Below are positions 32,370 through 40,024 of a stretch of DNA of 54,570 nucleotides, piece after piece. The position numbers and the translations under genes were made by a program. Origin of the DNA: Oscillospiraceae bacterium (GTDB lineage: Bacteria > Bacillota > Clostridia > Oscillospirales > Oscillospiraceae). The notes under the pieces were generated by a model that was not told the DNA's origin, did no database searches, and saw only the letters and a program-made list of their open reading frames with translations. Position 1 is the first letter of the stretch. Each line of letters opens with the position of its first letter. The stretch spans positions 1 to 54,570 of the forward strand of contig JAFRPC010000027.1 in NCBI GenBank assembly GCA_017429325.1, given 5' to 3'.

Positions 32370-33263
32370 CTAATCAGAAGTTGTTTTCCAACTAAATAGC
32401 AGGATAGAAAGCAAGACCAGAACAATCCCGACTATTTTTATGATCGTCATACTCTCCGAAAAGGCAAATACACCGATAATCGTTGCGACAACCAACTCAA
32501 TTGACGCAACCACCGGGACTTTGCCTGTTTCCGTGATTTTTGAAAGCCCACTAAAATAGATGCTGTATGCAAGAGCCGTGGCAATCAGTCCGAACAGAAG
32601 TCCATACAGAAGAAGTCTCGCATTAAAAGGGGCGTCTACTGTCGTCCACGGGTGCCGCACGAGCGCGATGAAAAGGCACCCGAAGAACAGATTATAGGTA
32701 GCCACGGCGAAAGGGGATGTTTCCTCCTGCATGGCAATCCTTCCAATCACAGCGGTCATAGCATAAGTGAAGCCAGCACCGACACCGATTAAAAGCCCCA
32801 AGGGGGCAAGTGATGCTGCGCTGAAGTCACCCCCGGTTGCAGTGAGTGCGCATCCGACAACATTGACCAGCAAAGCAACCCATTTCAAAAAGTTCATTTT
32901 CTCTTTGAAGAGCAACATCGATGTAATGCAAGTAAAAATCGGCGCAGTATATAAAAGGACAGAACCGACGGACATCCCATTCATGCTAATGGACGTGCTG
33001 TACAGAATATTGAATATACCCTGGCATATGATCCCAAGCAGGACACAGGAGAGCAGCGTCCTTCTCCCAATGCAGAACGCTTTCGGCCCATCAATAATCA
33101 GAGTCATAAGTGCCAGCAGAATGAAGCCAAATAATAATCTGAGAAAGCTTGTATACGGTGATGAGGAGCCTTGCGCCTCCATCAATTTTACAAATAGCCC
33201 GATCGTTCCCCAGAGACATCCGGTGATGAATATTTTGCCAAAACTCTTATATTCTGAATCCAT
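32370..33263 (-). CDS. EamA/DMT-superfamily transporter
   Basis: 297 aa from ATG 33263 (AGGAGA upstream). Ten helices in two EamA repeats: FGKIFITGCLWGTIGLFVKL opens the first and FTYAMTAVIGRIAMQEETSP the second. The end SIELVVATIIGVFAFSESMT is the characteristic EamA C-terminal motif. Drug/metabolite exporters of this kind move amino acids or small metabolites; the substrate is unknown. Codon and base use look lower in GC than most of the window. Confidence 0.88.
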   Translation of the reverse strand: MDSEYKSFGKIFITGCLWGTIGLFVKLMEAQGSSSPYTSFLRLLFGFILLALMTLIIDGPKAFCIGRRTLLSCVLLGIICQGIFNILYSTSISMNGMSVGSVLLYTAPIFTCITSMLLFKEKMNFLKWVALLVNVVGCALTATGGDFSAASLAPLGLLIGVGAGFTYAMTAVIGRIAMQEETSPFAVATYNLFFGCLFIALVRHPWTTVDAPFNARLLLYGLLFGLIATALAYSIYFSGLSKITETGKVPVVASIELVVATIIGVFAFSESMTIIKIVGIVLVLLSILLFSWKTTSD

Positions 33264-33295
33264 GCTTACTTGTCTTCTCCTATGACAAACCAAAT

Positions 33296-33961
33296 TCATG
33301 CAATCCAAGTATCTATGTCATATGCTCCGGCGAACTGTACGAATGCCTTTTCTGCTTCACAGAGCAGTGTCTCAAGATCGATGTCATTCTCGAAACAGTA
33401 AACCACTGCAAGAATGTCAGATGCAGAGTCTGTGACCATCGCCCGAGTAGAATCAGACATGGATGAGCCGAAGATCCCAACATCATCAGCTAATACAAGC
33501 ATGTTCTCCATATCAAGAAAATCCTTGCCGATCCCTGTATAACCTTCGCCATGTTCCGCTTTGCGCAGCTTGATTGCACCATGAATCTGGCCGAGATCAT
33601 ATGACCCGACAGACAGGCCGCTTTTCACAGAGATCAGGTTATTCATATCGACGACAGAATTGATGTGGTACAGTTCATCCCCACGGCGAACTCTGCGAAT
33701 CAAAGCTTCAGATGAAACTCTATAGCGGCCCGGGTTTCTTCCAAAAGCCTTATAAGCAGCACGGCTGCCTTTAATACCGGGTATCTCGTTCCATTCTTTT
33801 CCTTCAATACAGCTTCTCACCTGCGGCAGAACTTCCGTATTCATATAATCCCAGAAACGTTCATCCGGCGCTTTCACATCTGCATGGAATCGTAAGAGCC
33901 CAAGTCTGATCTCCGGATAGACGCTGAACAATTCCTTATCGATAGTCACATCATATTTCAT
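33296..33961 (-). CDS. B3/B4-domain protein (tRNA-editing-like)
   Basis: 221 aa. IKGSRAAYKAFGRNPGRYRV and NSVVDMNNLISVKSGLSVGS are the hallmark sequences of the B3/B4 domain, the editing module of phenylalanyl-tRNA synthetase beta that hydrolyses mischarged tRNA. Stand-alone forms probably act in trans or on free amino acids. AAGGAGAGATTACAT precedes the start. It lies between the EamA transporter and SfsA-like gene in the low-GC patch. Confidence 0.85.
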   Translation of the reverse strand: MKYDVTIDKELFSVYPEIRLGLLRFHADVKAPDERFWDYMNTEVLPQVRSCIEGKEWNEIPGIKGSRAAYKAFGRNPGRYRVSSEALIRRVRRGDELYHINSVVDMNNLISVKSGLSVGSYDLGQIHGAIKLRKAEHGEGYTGIGKDFLDMENMLVLADDVGIFGSSMSDSTRAMVTDSASDILAVVYCFENDIDLETLLCEAEKAFVQFAGAYDIDTWIA

Positions 33962-33989
33962 ATGTAATCTCTCCTTGCCAAATCCCGAG

Positions 33990-34709
33990 TTACAAGTCTT
34001 TACTTCTCGTCACGCTGCAAAGAGTTACTCCTTCCGGTCTGAAATCCATCTGGATTTCCCAGAACTCGACGCCTGCCTCTGCCGCATCCTTGAAGGTTTG
34101 TGACACCTCTTCATAGTGAGTTGATCGGAGCCGTTCCTTCCTCTCTGTTATGCGGTACTGATACACCTGCAGGAAAACCGCCTTCTCATGATCCTTAAGC
34201 GATCCGGCAAGCTCCTTAAGGTGCTTAACCATCCTGTCAGTTGATGAAAACGGCTTGGGTGGAAGCGTCTTTATGTCCTTCCCGTATTTTACATTGATCG
34301 TAGTCAGAGGAGTCTTTACTTCCAGATAGGTATCTCCGACTTTGAAATCCAGTTTGGATATTCCCAGATTCACTTCTCGCTGAACACTGTCAAAATCAGA
34401 GACGATCTCGTCCAGCTCGTGTTCGTTGAAGAAGTACTCCACCAGTCTGTTGGAAAGGATCTGATTGATCCCGACCCAGTTCTCATCATCGGACAGCAGT
34501 ACCGCCTCGATATCATATTTCAGTTTGCGTTTCGGATCGTCATGATAGGATAGAAGACATGGCAGATTTTTATTCTCCACATCGCCGATACGGTTCGTCG
34601 TCGGGATATGAGCGATCAATTCTTCTCCGTCTATGTCTATCAAAGCTGTGAATTGGCTTTTTCTTTTCAACAGTGTTCCTCTGATAAGAGGCTTCTCAAA
34701 TAGATACAT
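33990..34709 (-). CDS. SfsA-family DNA/RNA nuclease-like protein
   Basis: 239 aa. ATG 34709 has GAGGTG at good spacing; an in-frame ATG at 34724 is possible. It contains the SfsA N-terminal OB-like part (RGTLLKRKSQFTALIDIDGE, AHIPTTNRIGD) and the nuclease-like core DFKVGDTYLEVKTPLTTINV with the D-x(n)-E-x-K pattern. The family was named for sugar fermentation stimulation; its role remains unclear. Confidence 0.82.
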   Translation of the reverse strand: MYLFEKPLIRGTLLKRKSQFTALIDIDGEELIAHIPTTNRIGDVENKNLPCLLSYHDDPKRKLKYDIEAVLLSDDENWVGINQILSNRLVEYFFNEHELDEIVSDFDSVQREVNLGISKLDFKVGDTYLEVKTPLTTINVKYGKDIKTLPPKPFSSTDRMVKHLKELAGSLKDHEKAVFLQVYQYRITERKERLRSTHYEEVSQTFKDAAEAGVEFWEIQMDFRPEGVTLCSVTRSKDL

Positions 34710-34736
34710 ACATTCACCTCGCAAAATCCCGATTTG

Positions 34737-34925
34737 TCAGTCTGTTTCTTTCTTCACATACGTAATCTGGATATCGTAGCCCAGCTTTTCAAGCATCTCC
34801 ACGAATACCTTGTTAACGATGCCGTCCTTCTTATTTATGAGCCTGCTGATGTACGGAGCGGAAGTCCCTACCATCTCGGCAAGCTGCGCCTGGGTGACGC
34901 GCTCGTCCAGGCATCTGACACTTAT
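34737..34925 (-). pseudogene. Truncated XRE-family HTH protein
   Basis: Reading VTQAQLAEMVGTSAPYISRL then VNKVFVEMLEKLGYDIQITY, this is the C-terminal two thirds of a Cro/C1 HTH protein. The frame stays open to an ATG at 35012, but that extension reads through an rlmD-3'-end-like fragment in the wrong frame and has no ribosome site. I therefore treat it as a truncated gene. A similar segment recurs at 36031-36216, bracketing the double-GNAT gene. Confidence 0.6.
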
Positions 34926-34933
34926 CCGGTTCT

Positions 34934-34965
34934 CTTCATCAATACGACCGTCTCCACATGCCTCG
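34934..34965 (-). repeat. rlmD 3'-end-like fragment
   Basis: On the minus strand it encodes HVETVVLMKRTG followed by a stop, closely matching the rlmD C-terminus. It lies directly upstream of the HTH fragment, as does the copy near 36236, and may mark an old attachment-site junction. Confidence 0.5.
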
Positions 34966-35117
34966 GAGCAGCAGGTCAAATAAAACGGCTTGTATTCGAC
35001 CCACCGGCTCATCCCAATGAAGGAATGGGCAATCCCCCGGGACTGGTCAGGGCCGAGACAGTAAGTTGAATATCAGCAGACCAGTAAACTGGAATTCGCC
35101 GCACTGCACCTGCCTGC

Positions 35118-35990
35118 TCAAAGCTGTTTTTGCATTTTGTACTTGCTGTACCCGTTCGGGTAATCTTCGAGTGTGCAGTATACCGTATAGCCGAGTTTCT
35201 TAAAGAAGTCCACATTCCAGTCGCGAGCATCTATCATCACAATACAAGCGCCGTTTTTCTTCGCTTCCCGCTCGAGATCCGAGAGGAGACAGGAACCCAT
35301 GCCCTGATTGCGGTGTGGCTCATCCACCCACAGCATTTCAATAAACGCGATGTTCCAGAAGTTCACGCCCGCAAAGCCAGCGGCTACTGGTTCGTCGTGA
35401 TCGCCCTGAATCTTCCTTCCGATCCATTCAAAGTCATGCACAGCGGGCACCTGTGACCAGTTGTATTCCACGAGCTTGTCGTCAATGTACTCGGCATCGT
35501 CCTCGTCACCTGGCTGAATCTCATATGTGCAGGAAGCGGCGGTAACGCTCTCATTAGAAGAATCGTCAAGCCGTTTTATCATATCATAGTGCGAATGACC
35601 CTTTGTCGGGCAATCCTCAATCGTACCGCATACCGCAAACCCGAACTTTTCATACAGCGGCCTTGCCTGAAAATCAAAGGTACCGAGTGTCATAAAATGA
35701 CAGCCTTTTTTTCTCGCGGCACGCTCCACCTCGCGAATCAGCGCGGAGCCGATTCCTTGTTTGCGGTATTTTTCTTCCACCCACAGGATGTCCAGATCCG
35801 CAGCCTTCCAGCAGTTAATAATAAGATTGCACCCTGCAATGATGTTTCCATCGCTGTCGGTAACTTTGAATACGACCAATTCATCCTCGATAGCATCTTC
35901 AAAATCTATCTTTGAATCGGTGATCGCATTGAGCTTATCCGCAATAAATTCATCGTCACCTTCAACGCATGGTATTGTTTTGTATCCCAT
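35118..35990 (-). CDS. Tandem double GNAT acetyltransferase
   Basis: 290 aa with two GNAT domains. The first has DILWVEEKYRKQGIGSALIR (about 71-90) and GTFDFQARPLYEKFGF; the second has IEMLWVDEPHRNQGMGSCLL (about 215-235) and the D-A-R-D-W-N-V-D-F-F-K-K-L-G-Y ending. Both keep the acetyl-CoA loop Q-G-(I/M)-G-S. Domain doubling is known in aminoglycoside- and mycothiol-type acetyltransferases; the substrate is unknown. A TAAAGGAGAAAACACAA site precedes ATG 35990. Confidence 0.85.
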   Translation of the reverse strand: MGYKTIPCVEGDDEFIADKLNAITDSKIDFEDAIEDELVVFKVTDSDGNIIAGCNLIINCWKAADLDILWVEEKYRKQGIGSALIREVERAARKKGCHFMTLGTFDFQARPLYEKFGFAVCGTIEDCPTKGHSHYDMIKRLDDSSNESVTAASCTYEIQPGDEDDAEYIDDKLVEYNWSQVPAVHDFEWIGRKIQGDHDEPVAAGFAGVNFWNIAFIEMLWVDEPHRNQGMGSCLLSDLEREAKKNGACIVMIDARDWNVDFFKKLGYTVYCTLEDYPNGYSKYKMQKQL

Positions 35991-36030
35991 TTGTGTTTTC
36001 TCCTTTACGTTTTTGACAAACGGGGATTTG

Positions 36031-36216
36031 TCAGTTTGTTTCCTTCTTCACATACGTGATCTGGATAACATAGCCCGGCTTTTCGAGCATATCCACAAAC
36101 ACCTTGTTCACGATACTGTTCTGTTTGTTAATGAGCCTGCTGATGTACGAAAGCGACGTACCTACCATCTCCGCAAGCTGTGCATGGGTGACGCGCTCTT
36201 CCGGGCAGTTGCCTTT
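36031..36216 (-). pseudogene. Second truncated XRE-family HTH remnant
   Basis: No start codon. The frame reads VTHAQLAEMVGTSLSYISRL then VNKVFVDMLEKPGYVIQITY and ends KKETN-stop, clearly homologous to 34737-34925. Its 5' end is cut off at an in-frame stop beside an rlmD-3'-end-like fragment. Two related remnants flanking the double-GNAT gene suggest duplication of an islet end. Confidence 0.65.
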
Positions 36217-36229
36217 TTATTCACATCTC

Positions 36230-36310
36230 GTCATCAATGTCACGCACTCCACATGCCTTGGGACAATAGCATGAATAAAAAGGCACATATTCACGCTGTT
36301 GTCACGCCCC
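36230..36310 (-). repeat. rlmD 3'-end-like fragment plus hairpin
   Basis: The minus strand encodes FIHAIVPRHVECVTLMTR, similar to the fragment at 32.2 kb. The adjoining hairpin pairs GACAATAGCATGAATA with TATTCACGCTGTTGTC (two G-T/G-U-compatible changes). Matching architecture at two places argues for a common origin. Confidence 0.5.
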
Positions 36311-36347
36311 TCGACGTAAAGAATATGCCTTTGACCAATCTTCCTAA

Positions 36348-36770
36348 TCAGCAATTATACCTCGCTTGTCTGCTTTCAAATTCTTTCAACCACACAAGCC
36401 ACATTTCGTCCAGATTCTTTTCTGCTCTGGACTTACTGTATTTCAGCGTTTCCTCGGTCAGAGCCTTTGGCATTTTAGCAAGCCGGTCGAGAATAATCTC
36501 AGACCCAGGCCAATTCAAATCCTGCAGCCACTCAAAAAGTGAATAAAGATATGGCGTCAATTCCTCGTCGGATCTGTCCGCAATGACTTTTGCACATGGC
36601 TCCCACACAGACTTGCTTTTCCCGTTTGGAAGAATCGGCTGCAAGAACGGAAATAAGTATTTCACTCCTTTTGCAAGCTCAAGTCCTTGCTGTTCACGAC
36701 GGTTATACTCTTCAGGAGTATAGCTACTGTCCCATGTAAATAAATCGTATATTTCATCAATGTTCGTCAC
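36348..36770 (-). CDS. DUF5071-like protein
   Basis: 140 aa. The segment PYLYSLFEWLQDLNWPGSEI followed by LDRLAKMPKA is the signature of DUF5071, a small helical domain. Members sometimes lie near toxin-immunity clusters, but I see no toxin here. A weak AGAGGTGAGAGATTAG sequence precedes ATG 36770. Low-GC patch gene with no clear operon partner. Confidence 0.7.
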   Translation of the reverse strand: MTNIDEIYDLFTWDSSYTPEEYNRREQQGLELAKGVKYLFPFLQPILPNGKSKSVWEPCAKVIADRSDEELTPYLYSLFEWLQDLNWPGSEIILDRLAKMPKALTEETLKYSKSRAEKNLDEMWLVWLKEFESRQARYNC

Positions 36771-36821
36771 TAATCTCTCACCTCTTTCTTTTACCTCTAA
36801 CCTGTAGTCACGACCCGGGTC

Positions 36822-36853
36822 GAGACATCAATACGACTGATTCGACGTGGCTC
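36822..36853 (-). repeat. Degenerate rlmD 3'-end-like fragment
   Basis: Plus-strand GACATCAATACGACTG and ACGTGGC match the rlmD end at 38253-38281 (GACATCAATACTACTG, ACGTGGC) with a few substitutions. It separates the DUF5071 gene from the acyltransferase gene. Confidence 0.45.
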
Positions 36854-36950
36854 GACACGTTCATTTTGATGCCCACAATCTCCCTGTTCCAGGAAAGCTC
36901 TGGCAGAAACGGGCAACGGGAAGAGTCTCCGTGCGCTGCAATTAGATCGC

Positions 36951-37964
36951 TCAGAAAATCTTTTTGAAAAGCCTGCCGACATATTTATTTCCGAAGAATG
37001 CAAGGATGGCGCAGGAGATCACTGCGGCCAGCAGAAGGTTTTTGAACTGCGAATAATGGAATATGCCGTGTTTTGAGATTGCTCTTTGGAGAAAACCATG
37101 TGGCAAGTAGATTGCCAAGGTGTTCTGCCCGATCGTGGTCAGAAAAGGAAAGCGCCTGTTTGGGACCACGAGAAACAGAAAAAGGATCCAGCCAACTGCG
37201 CACGACCCAATCAGTATTCTGACCGCCGCGGTGCTGTTTGCCGCGGCATAGCTGTATGAGCCGTACAAAGCCGCCGGCGGTACATTTAGCTTAATTACGA
37301 AGCAGCCGCAAACCGTGAGTACCGCCGCGGAAAGTATGGTCAGGACGACCCTGTGCTTTTTTTCACAGTCCTGTATTTTTTGCCGGTTGAAAACATTTGA
37401 AAGATAATAGCCGGTCACAAAAAAAGGGAAAAACACGATAGTCCGGGACAGCGACATATAGTATCCGAGGGTTTTGTCGAACCCCGCTAAAATGGAGAGT
37501 AGAATGGATACGGCAATGACGGCAATCGCTGTTTTTTTATGCCCGGTGGTGATCACAGGCAGCAGGAGATAATAGAAAATGACGGAGAGAAGATACCAGA
37601 GCAGCCAATACGGGGTCGTAAACTGTATTACCAAAACCTGTTCCGGATCGGCCAACACATAATGATTAAAAAGAAGGTAGAGCGTCTGGAATACCAGATA
37701 TGGCACGACCAGATGCCGCAATAGTTTGGAAGGGTCAAATTTTGCATAATAGCCGGTCAGAAACAGGAAGCAGGGCATATGGAATGTATAAATGATCTTA
37801 TAAAGACCCCCCCTGTATGTACCGGAGAACAACTCCAGGAAATGACCGAAGACAACCAGGAAAATTAAGATAAAGCGGATATTATCCGCCTTGTAGTTGC
37901 GTTCTTTGCTTTCCGTCCGATGCGGTTTTTCAGATACTGTCCTGTACTTCATACTATTTTCCAT
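36951..37964 (-). CDS. Acyltransferase-3 family membrane protein
   Basis: 337 aa from ATG 37964 (GAGGGAG about 9 nt upstream). NIRFILIFLVVFGHFLELFS contains the catalytic-type histidine of the OafA/acyltransferase-3 family, and YTFHMPCFLFLTGYYAKF the F-H/M-P motif. About ten helices follow; the end has NTLAIYLPHGFLQRAI. It should O-acetylate a cell-surface sugar or glycopolymer. It is a cargo gene of the low-GC patch, between an rlmD-end fragment and rlmD itself. The 275 bp upstream to rlmD hold no convincing gene. Confidence 0.85.
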   Translation of the reverse strand: MENSMKYRTVSEKPHRTESKERNYKADNIRFILIFLVVFGHFLELFSGTYRGGLYKIIYTFHMPCFLFLTGYYAKFDPSKLLRHLVVPYLVFQTLYLLFNHYVLADPEQVLVIQFTTPYWLLWYLLSVIFYYLLLPVITTGHKKTAIAVIAVSILLSILAGFDKTLGYYMSLSRTIVFFPFFVTGYYLSNVFNRQKIQDCEKKHRVVLTILSAAVLTVCGCFVIKLNVPPAALYGSYSYAAANSTAAVRILIGSCAVGWILFLFLVVPNRRFPFLTTIGQNTLAIYLPHGFLQRAISKHGIFHYSQFKNLLLAAVISCAILAFFGNKYVGRLFKKIF

Positions 37965-38240
37965 TTCAAAAGCTCCCTCTTTTCTCCGCTTTTGTGCCAC
38001 AGTCCTGTTTTACAAAGGGGCAGGATCCGTGCAGCCAATGTCAACGTAATAATAATGGATTGACATTGTTTTCCCTCAACAATGGGAGTATGTTTATTTG
38101 TTCAAAACGCAGTTATAACGGACAGCTGATTGACTCTTATGAAAAATGTAATGAAAAGTTGCCCGATTATCTACCAATCAAAGGTATAAAAAATTATCAA
38201 CCTCTGTTATGTTTAGTTGCGTAGTTCCCCGCAAAAGTCC

Positions 38241-39878
38241 TTATTTCTGCCTTGACATCAATACTACTGTCTCCACGTGGCAGGTCCGGGGGAAGAGGTC
38301 GAAGGCCTCGGCGGTCTGGAGGGCGTAGCCGCGCCCGGTCAGGAGCTTCACGTCCCGGGCCAGGGTGGCGGGGTCGCAGGAGACGTAGACGATGCGCACC
38401 GGGGCCATTCGCACCATGGCGTCGATGACCTCCGGGGCCAGGCCCTTCCGGGGCGGGTCTACGAGAATGACATCCGGTATTGGAAATTGGAAGGGGTTTT
38501 CGTCGTAGGGGCCGGCCCCTGGACGGCCCGGGTCCCGTTCCGATCCGTCGGCACGGGGCGTCGAGGCGCCGCCCCCTACGGCCTGAACAGCGTCCGCGCA
38601 GAAGAATTCCACGTTGGCGACGCCGTTTCTCGCGGCGTTCTGTTTGGCGTCCTCGATGGCCTCGGGGACTACCTCGACGCCCACGGCCCGCCCGGCGTAC
38701 CGGGACAGGGCCAGGGTGATGGTGCCGGTGCCGCAGTAGAGGTCCAGCACGGTCTCGGTGCCGTGGAGGCCTGCCAGCTCCACGGCCTTCTCATAGAGCC
38801 GCTGGGCCTGGTCGTGGTTCACCTGATAGAAGGAGCGGGGCGAGAGCCGGAAGCGGAAGCCGCAGAGCTCGTCCTCGATCCAGTCCCGGCCCCAGAGGGT
38901 CCGCAGCTCGTCTCCCAGGACCACGTTGGTGTTTTTCCGGTTCACCGAGAGGACCACCGAGGCCAGGCCGGGGATCTCCCGCTCCAGGGCGTGCAGCAGG
39001 CGGTTTTCCCGGGGCAGGCTGTCCCCGTTGACCACGAGGCAGACCATGAGCTCCCCGGAGACGGCCCCCCGCCGCAGGTAGATGTGGCGCAGCAGGCCCT
39101 GGCCCGTGGCCTCGTCATAGACCGAAACGCGGTCCTCCTCCGCCCAGCGCATCACCACGTCCCGGACCCGGTCGAAAACCTCCGGGAGGATCGCGCAGCG
39201 CCGCACCGGAACCAGCTCGTGGGTCCGGTTTTTGTAGAAGCCCGCCGCGGGCCTGCCGTTTTTCATCGCCACGGGGTACTGGGCCTTGTTGCGGTAGCCG
39301 CCGATCTCCGCCGCGCCGGTGATGGGGAGGGCAAACCCTTTGGGCTCTGCCTCAGCGTGAACATTTTGGATCGTGTCGTAGGGGCCGGCCCCTGGATGGC
39401 CCGTTTCCCCTGCCGGTTCGGCGGTACGGGGCGTCGAGGCGCCGCCCCCTGCGGGACAAGTGCCCGCCGCGCCGGTGATGGAGAGAGCGCGATCGTCGGA
39501 CGTCCCCTCATCCGCCCCCTGCGGGGGCACCTTCCCCCCAAGGGGAAGGCTTTGTCCGCCCAGGCGGGTCAGGGCGTCGTACACCTTTTGCGCCTTGAAG
39601 CGCAGCTCCTCCTCGTAGTCCATGTGGTGGAGCTGGCAGCCGCCGCAGAGCTTCGCCTGGGGACAGGCCCGGGAGATCCGGTGGGGGGAGCGCTGCACGA
39701 TTTCTTCGATTTTCCCGTGGGCACTGTTCCGGCTGACGTGGGTGACGCGGACCACGCAGAGCTCGCCCCGGATGGCGTTTGGCACGAACACCGCGCAGCC
39801 GTCCATCCGGCAGACGCCCATTCCCTCCGAGGAATAGCCTGTGATCTCGACCTTCTCCGTCTGTCCAACCTTCAGCAT
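38241..39878 (-). CDS. rlmD: 23S rRNA (uracil-C5)-methyltransferase RlmD/RumA-like with in-frame repeat inserts
   Basis: 545 aa from ATG 39878 (GGAGGAAGGAACC upstream); relatives are about 450 aa. A TRAM domain (QTEKVEITGYSSEGMGVCRM) is followed by the Fe-S cysteines ACPQAKLCGGCQLHHMDY, the SAM fold VLDLYCGTGTITLALS, and the catalytic cysteine in VYVSCDPATLARDVKLL after LVDPPRKGL. The extra length is explained by repeat DNA read in frame: a proline/glycine-rich block between ALTRLGG and EIGGYRNKAQYPV, and a second block between FFCADAVQAV and ENPFQFPIPDV. Both contain GGGASTPR and PGAGPYD. All catalytic motifs survive, so the enzyme may still work. The gene end, HVETVVLMSR, is echoed at four places to the left. 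Confidence 0.88.
   Translation of the reverse strand: MLKVGQTEKVEITGYSSEGMGVCRMDGCAVFVPNAIRGELCVVRVTHVSRNSAHGKIEEIVQRSPHRISRACPQAKLCGGCQLHHMDYEEELRFKAQKVYDALTRLGGQSLPLGGKVPPQGADEGTSDDRALSITGAAGTCPAGGGASTPRTAEPAGETGHPGAGPYDTIQNVHAEAEPKGFALPITGAAEIGGYRNKAQYPVAMKNGRPAAGFYKNRTHELVPVRRCAILPEVFDRVRDVVMRWAEEDRVSVYDEATGQGLLRHIYLRRGAVSGELMVCLVVNGDSLPRENRLLHALEREIPGLASVVLSVNRKNTNVVLGDELRTLWGRDWIEDELCGFRFRLSPRSFYQVNHDQAQRLYEKAVELAGLHGTETVLDLYCGTGTITLALSRYAGRAVGVEVVPEAIEDAKQNAARNGVANVEFFCADAVQAVGGGASTPRADGSERDPGRPGAGPYDENPFQFPIPDVILVDPPRKGLAPEVIDAMVRMAPVRIVYVSCDPATLARDVKLLTGRGYALQTAEAFDLFPRTCHVETVVLMSRQK
38504..38580. repeat. Palindromic element inserted in frame in rlmD (copy B)
   Basis: Starts with CGTAGGGGCCGG and ends with CGCCCCCTACG type sequence in inverse orientation, i.e. 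two family-1 heads facing outward. On the rlmD strand it is read as GGGASTPR, a variable middle, and PGAGPYD (about 25 aa) between the SAM motif region and the catalytic LVDPPRKG. Confidence 0.85.
39308..39488. repeat. Palindromic element A in rlmD with flanking 25-bp direct repeats
   Basis: The element (39377-39454) matches copy B closely (outer ends GTAGGGGCCGGCCCCTGGA and GGGGCGTCGAGGCGCC) but with an unrelated middle. It is flanked by direct repeats 39308-39332 and 39464-39488 (23 of 25 identical, offset 156 bp = 52 codons), encoding LPITGAA and LSITGAA. A further hairpin class (CCCCCTGCGGGGG and CCTTCCCC/GGGGAAGG, about 39515-39555) is also read through in frame. Confidence 0.8.
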
Positions 39879-39938
39879 GGTTCCTTCCTCCCATCGCAGA
39901 GCGGCATCCCGCCGCCCGATCCTCCCGTCTTCCTCCAT

Positions 39939-39969
39939 CGTAGGGGCCGACGCCCTCGACGGCCCGCCG
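39939..39969 (+). repeat. Head-hairpin unit upstream of rlmD
   Basis: CGTAGGGGCCGACGCC with a GGCCG/CGGCC stem, between the rlmD start and the parS site. The rlmD frame remains open through it, but the ribosome site at 39878 places it outside the gene. Confidence 0.7.
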
Positions 39970-39999
39970 TTTTCCGCCGGAGAGGCATCCGTTCCCGAT

Positions 40000-40015
40000 T
40001 GTTTCACGTGAAACA
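40000..40015. promoter_or_regulatory. parS: parS site (ParB binding)
   Basis: TGTTTCACGTGAAACA is the perfect 16-bp palindromic chromosomal parS sequence. It starts 10 bp from the GDPD gene's last base and lies about 11 kb left of oriC. ParB loaded here would spread and recruit condensin to the origin region. Confidence 0.95.
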
Positions 40016-40024
40016 TCTATCCGA

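Noticed and set aside
34926-35012. Full-length HTH gene starting at ATG 35012
   Set aside because: The extra N-terminal codons read an rlmD-end fragment out of its own frame and no Shine-Dalgarno is present.
37994-38224. Plus-strand ORF of 76 codons between the acyltransferase and rlmD genes
   Set aside because: No ribosome site and no recognisable motif; AT-rich intergenic DNA. It includes a few cysteines but no conserved pattern.
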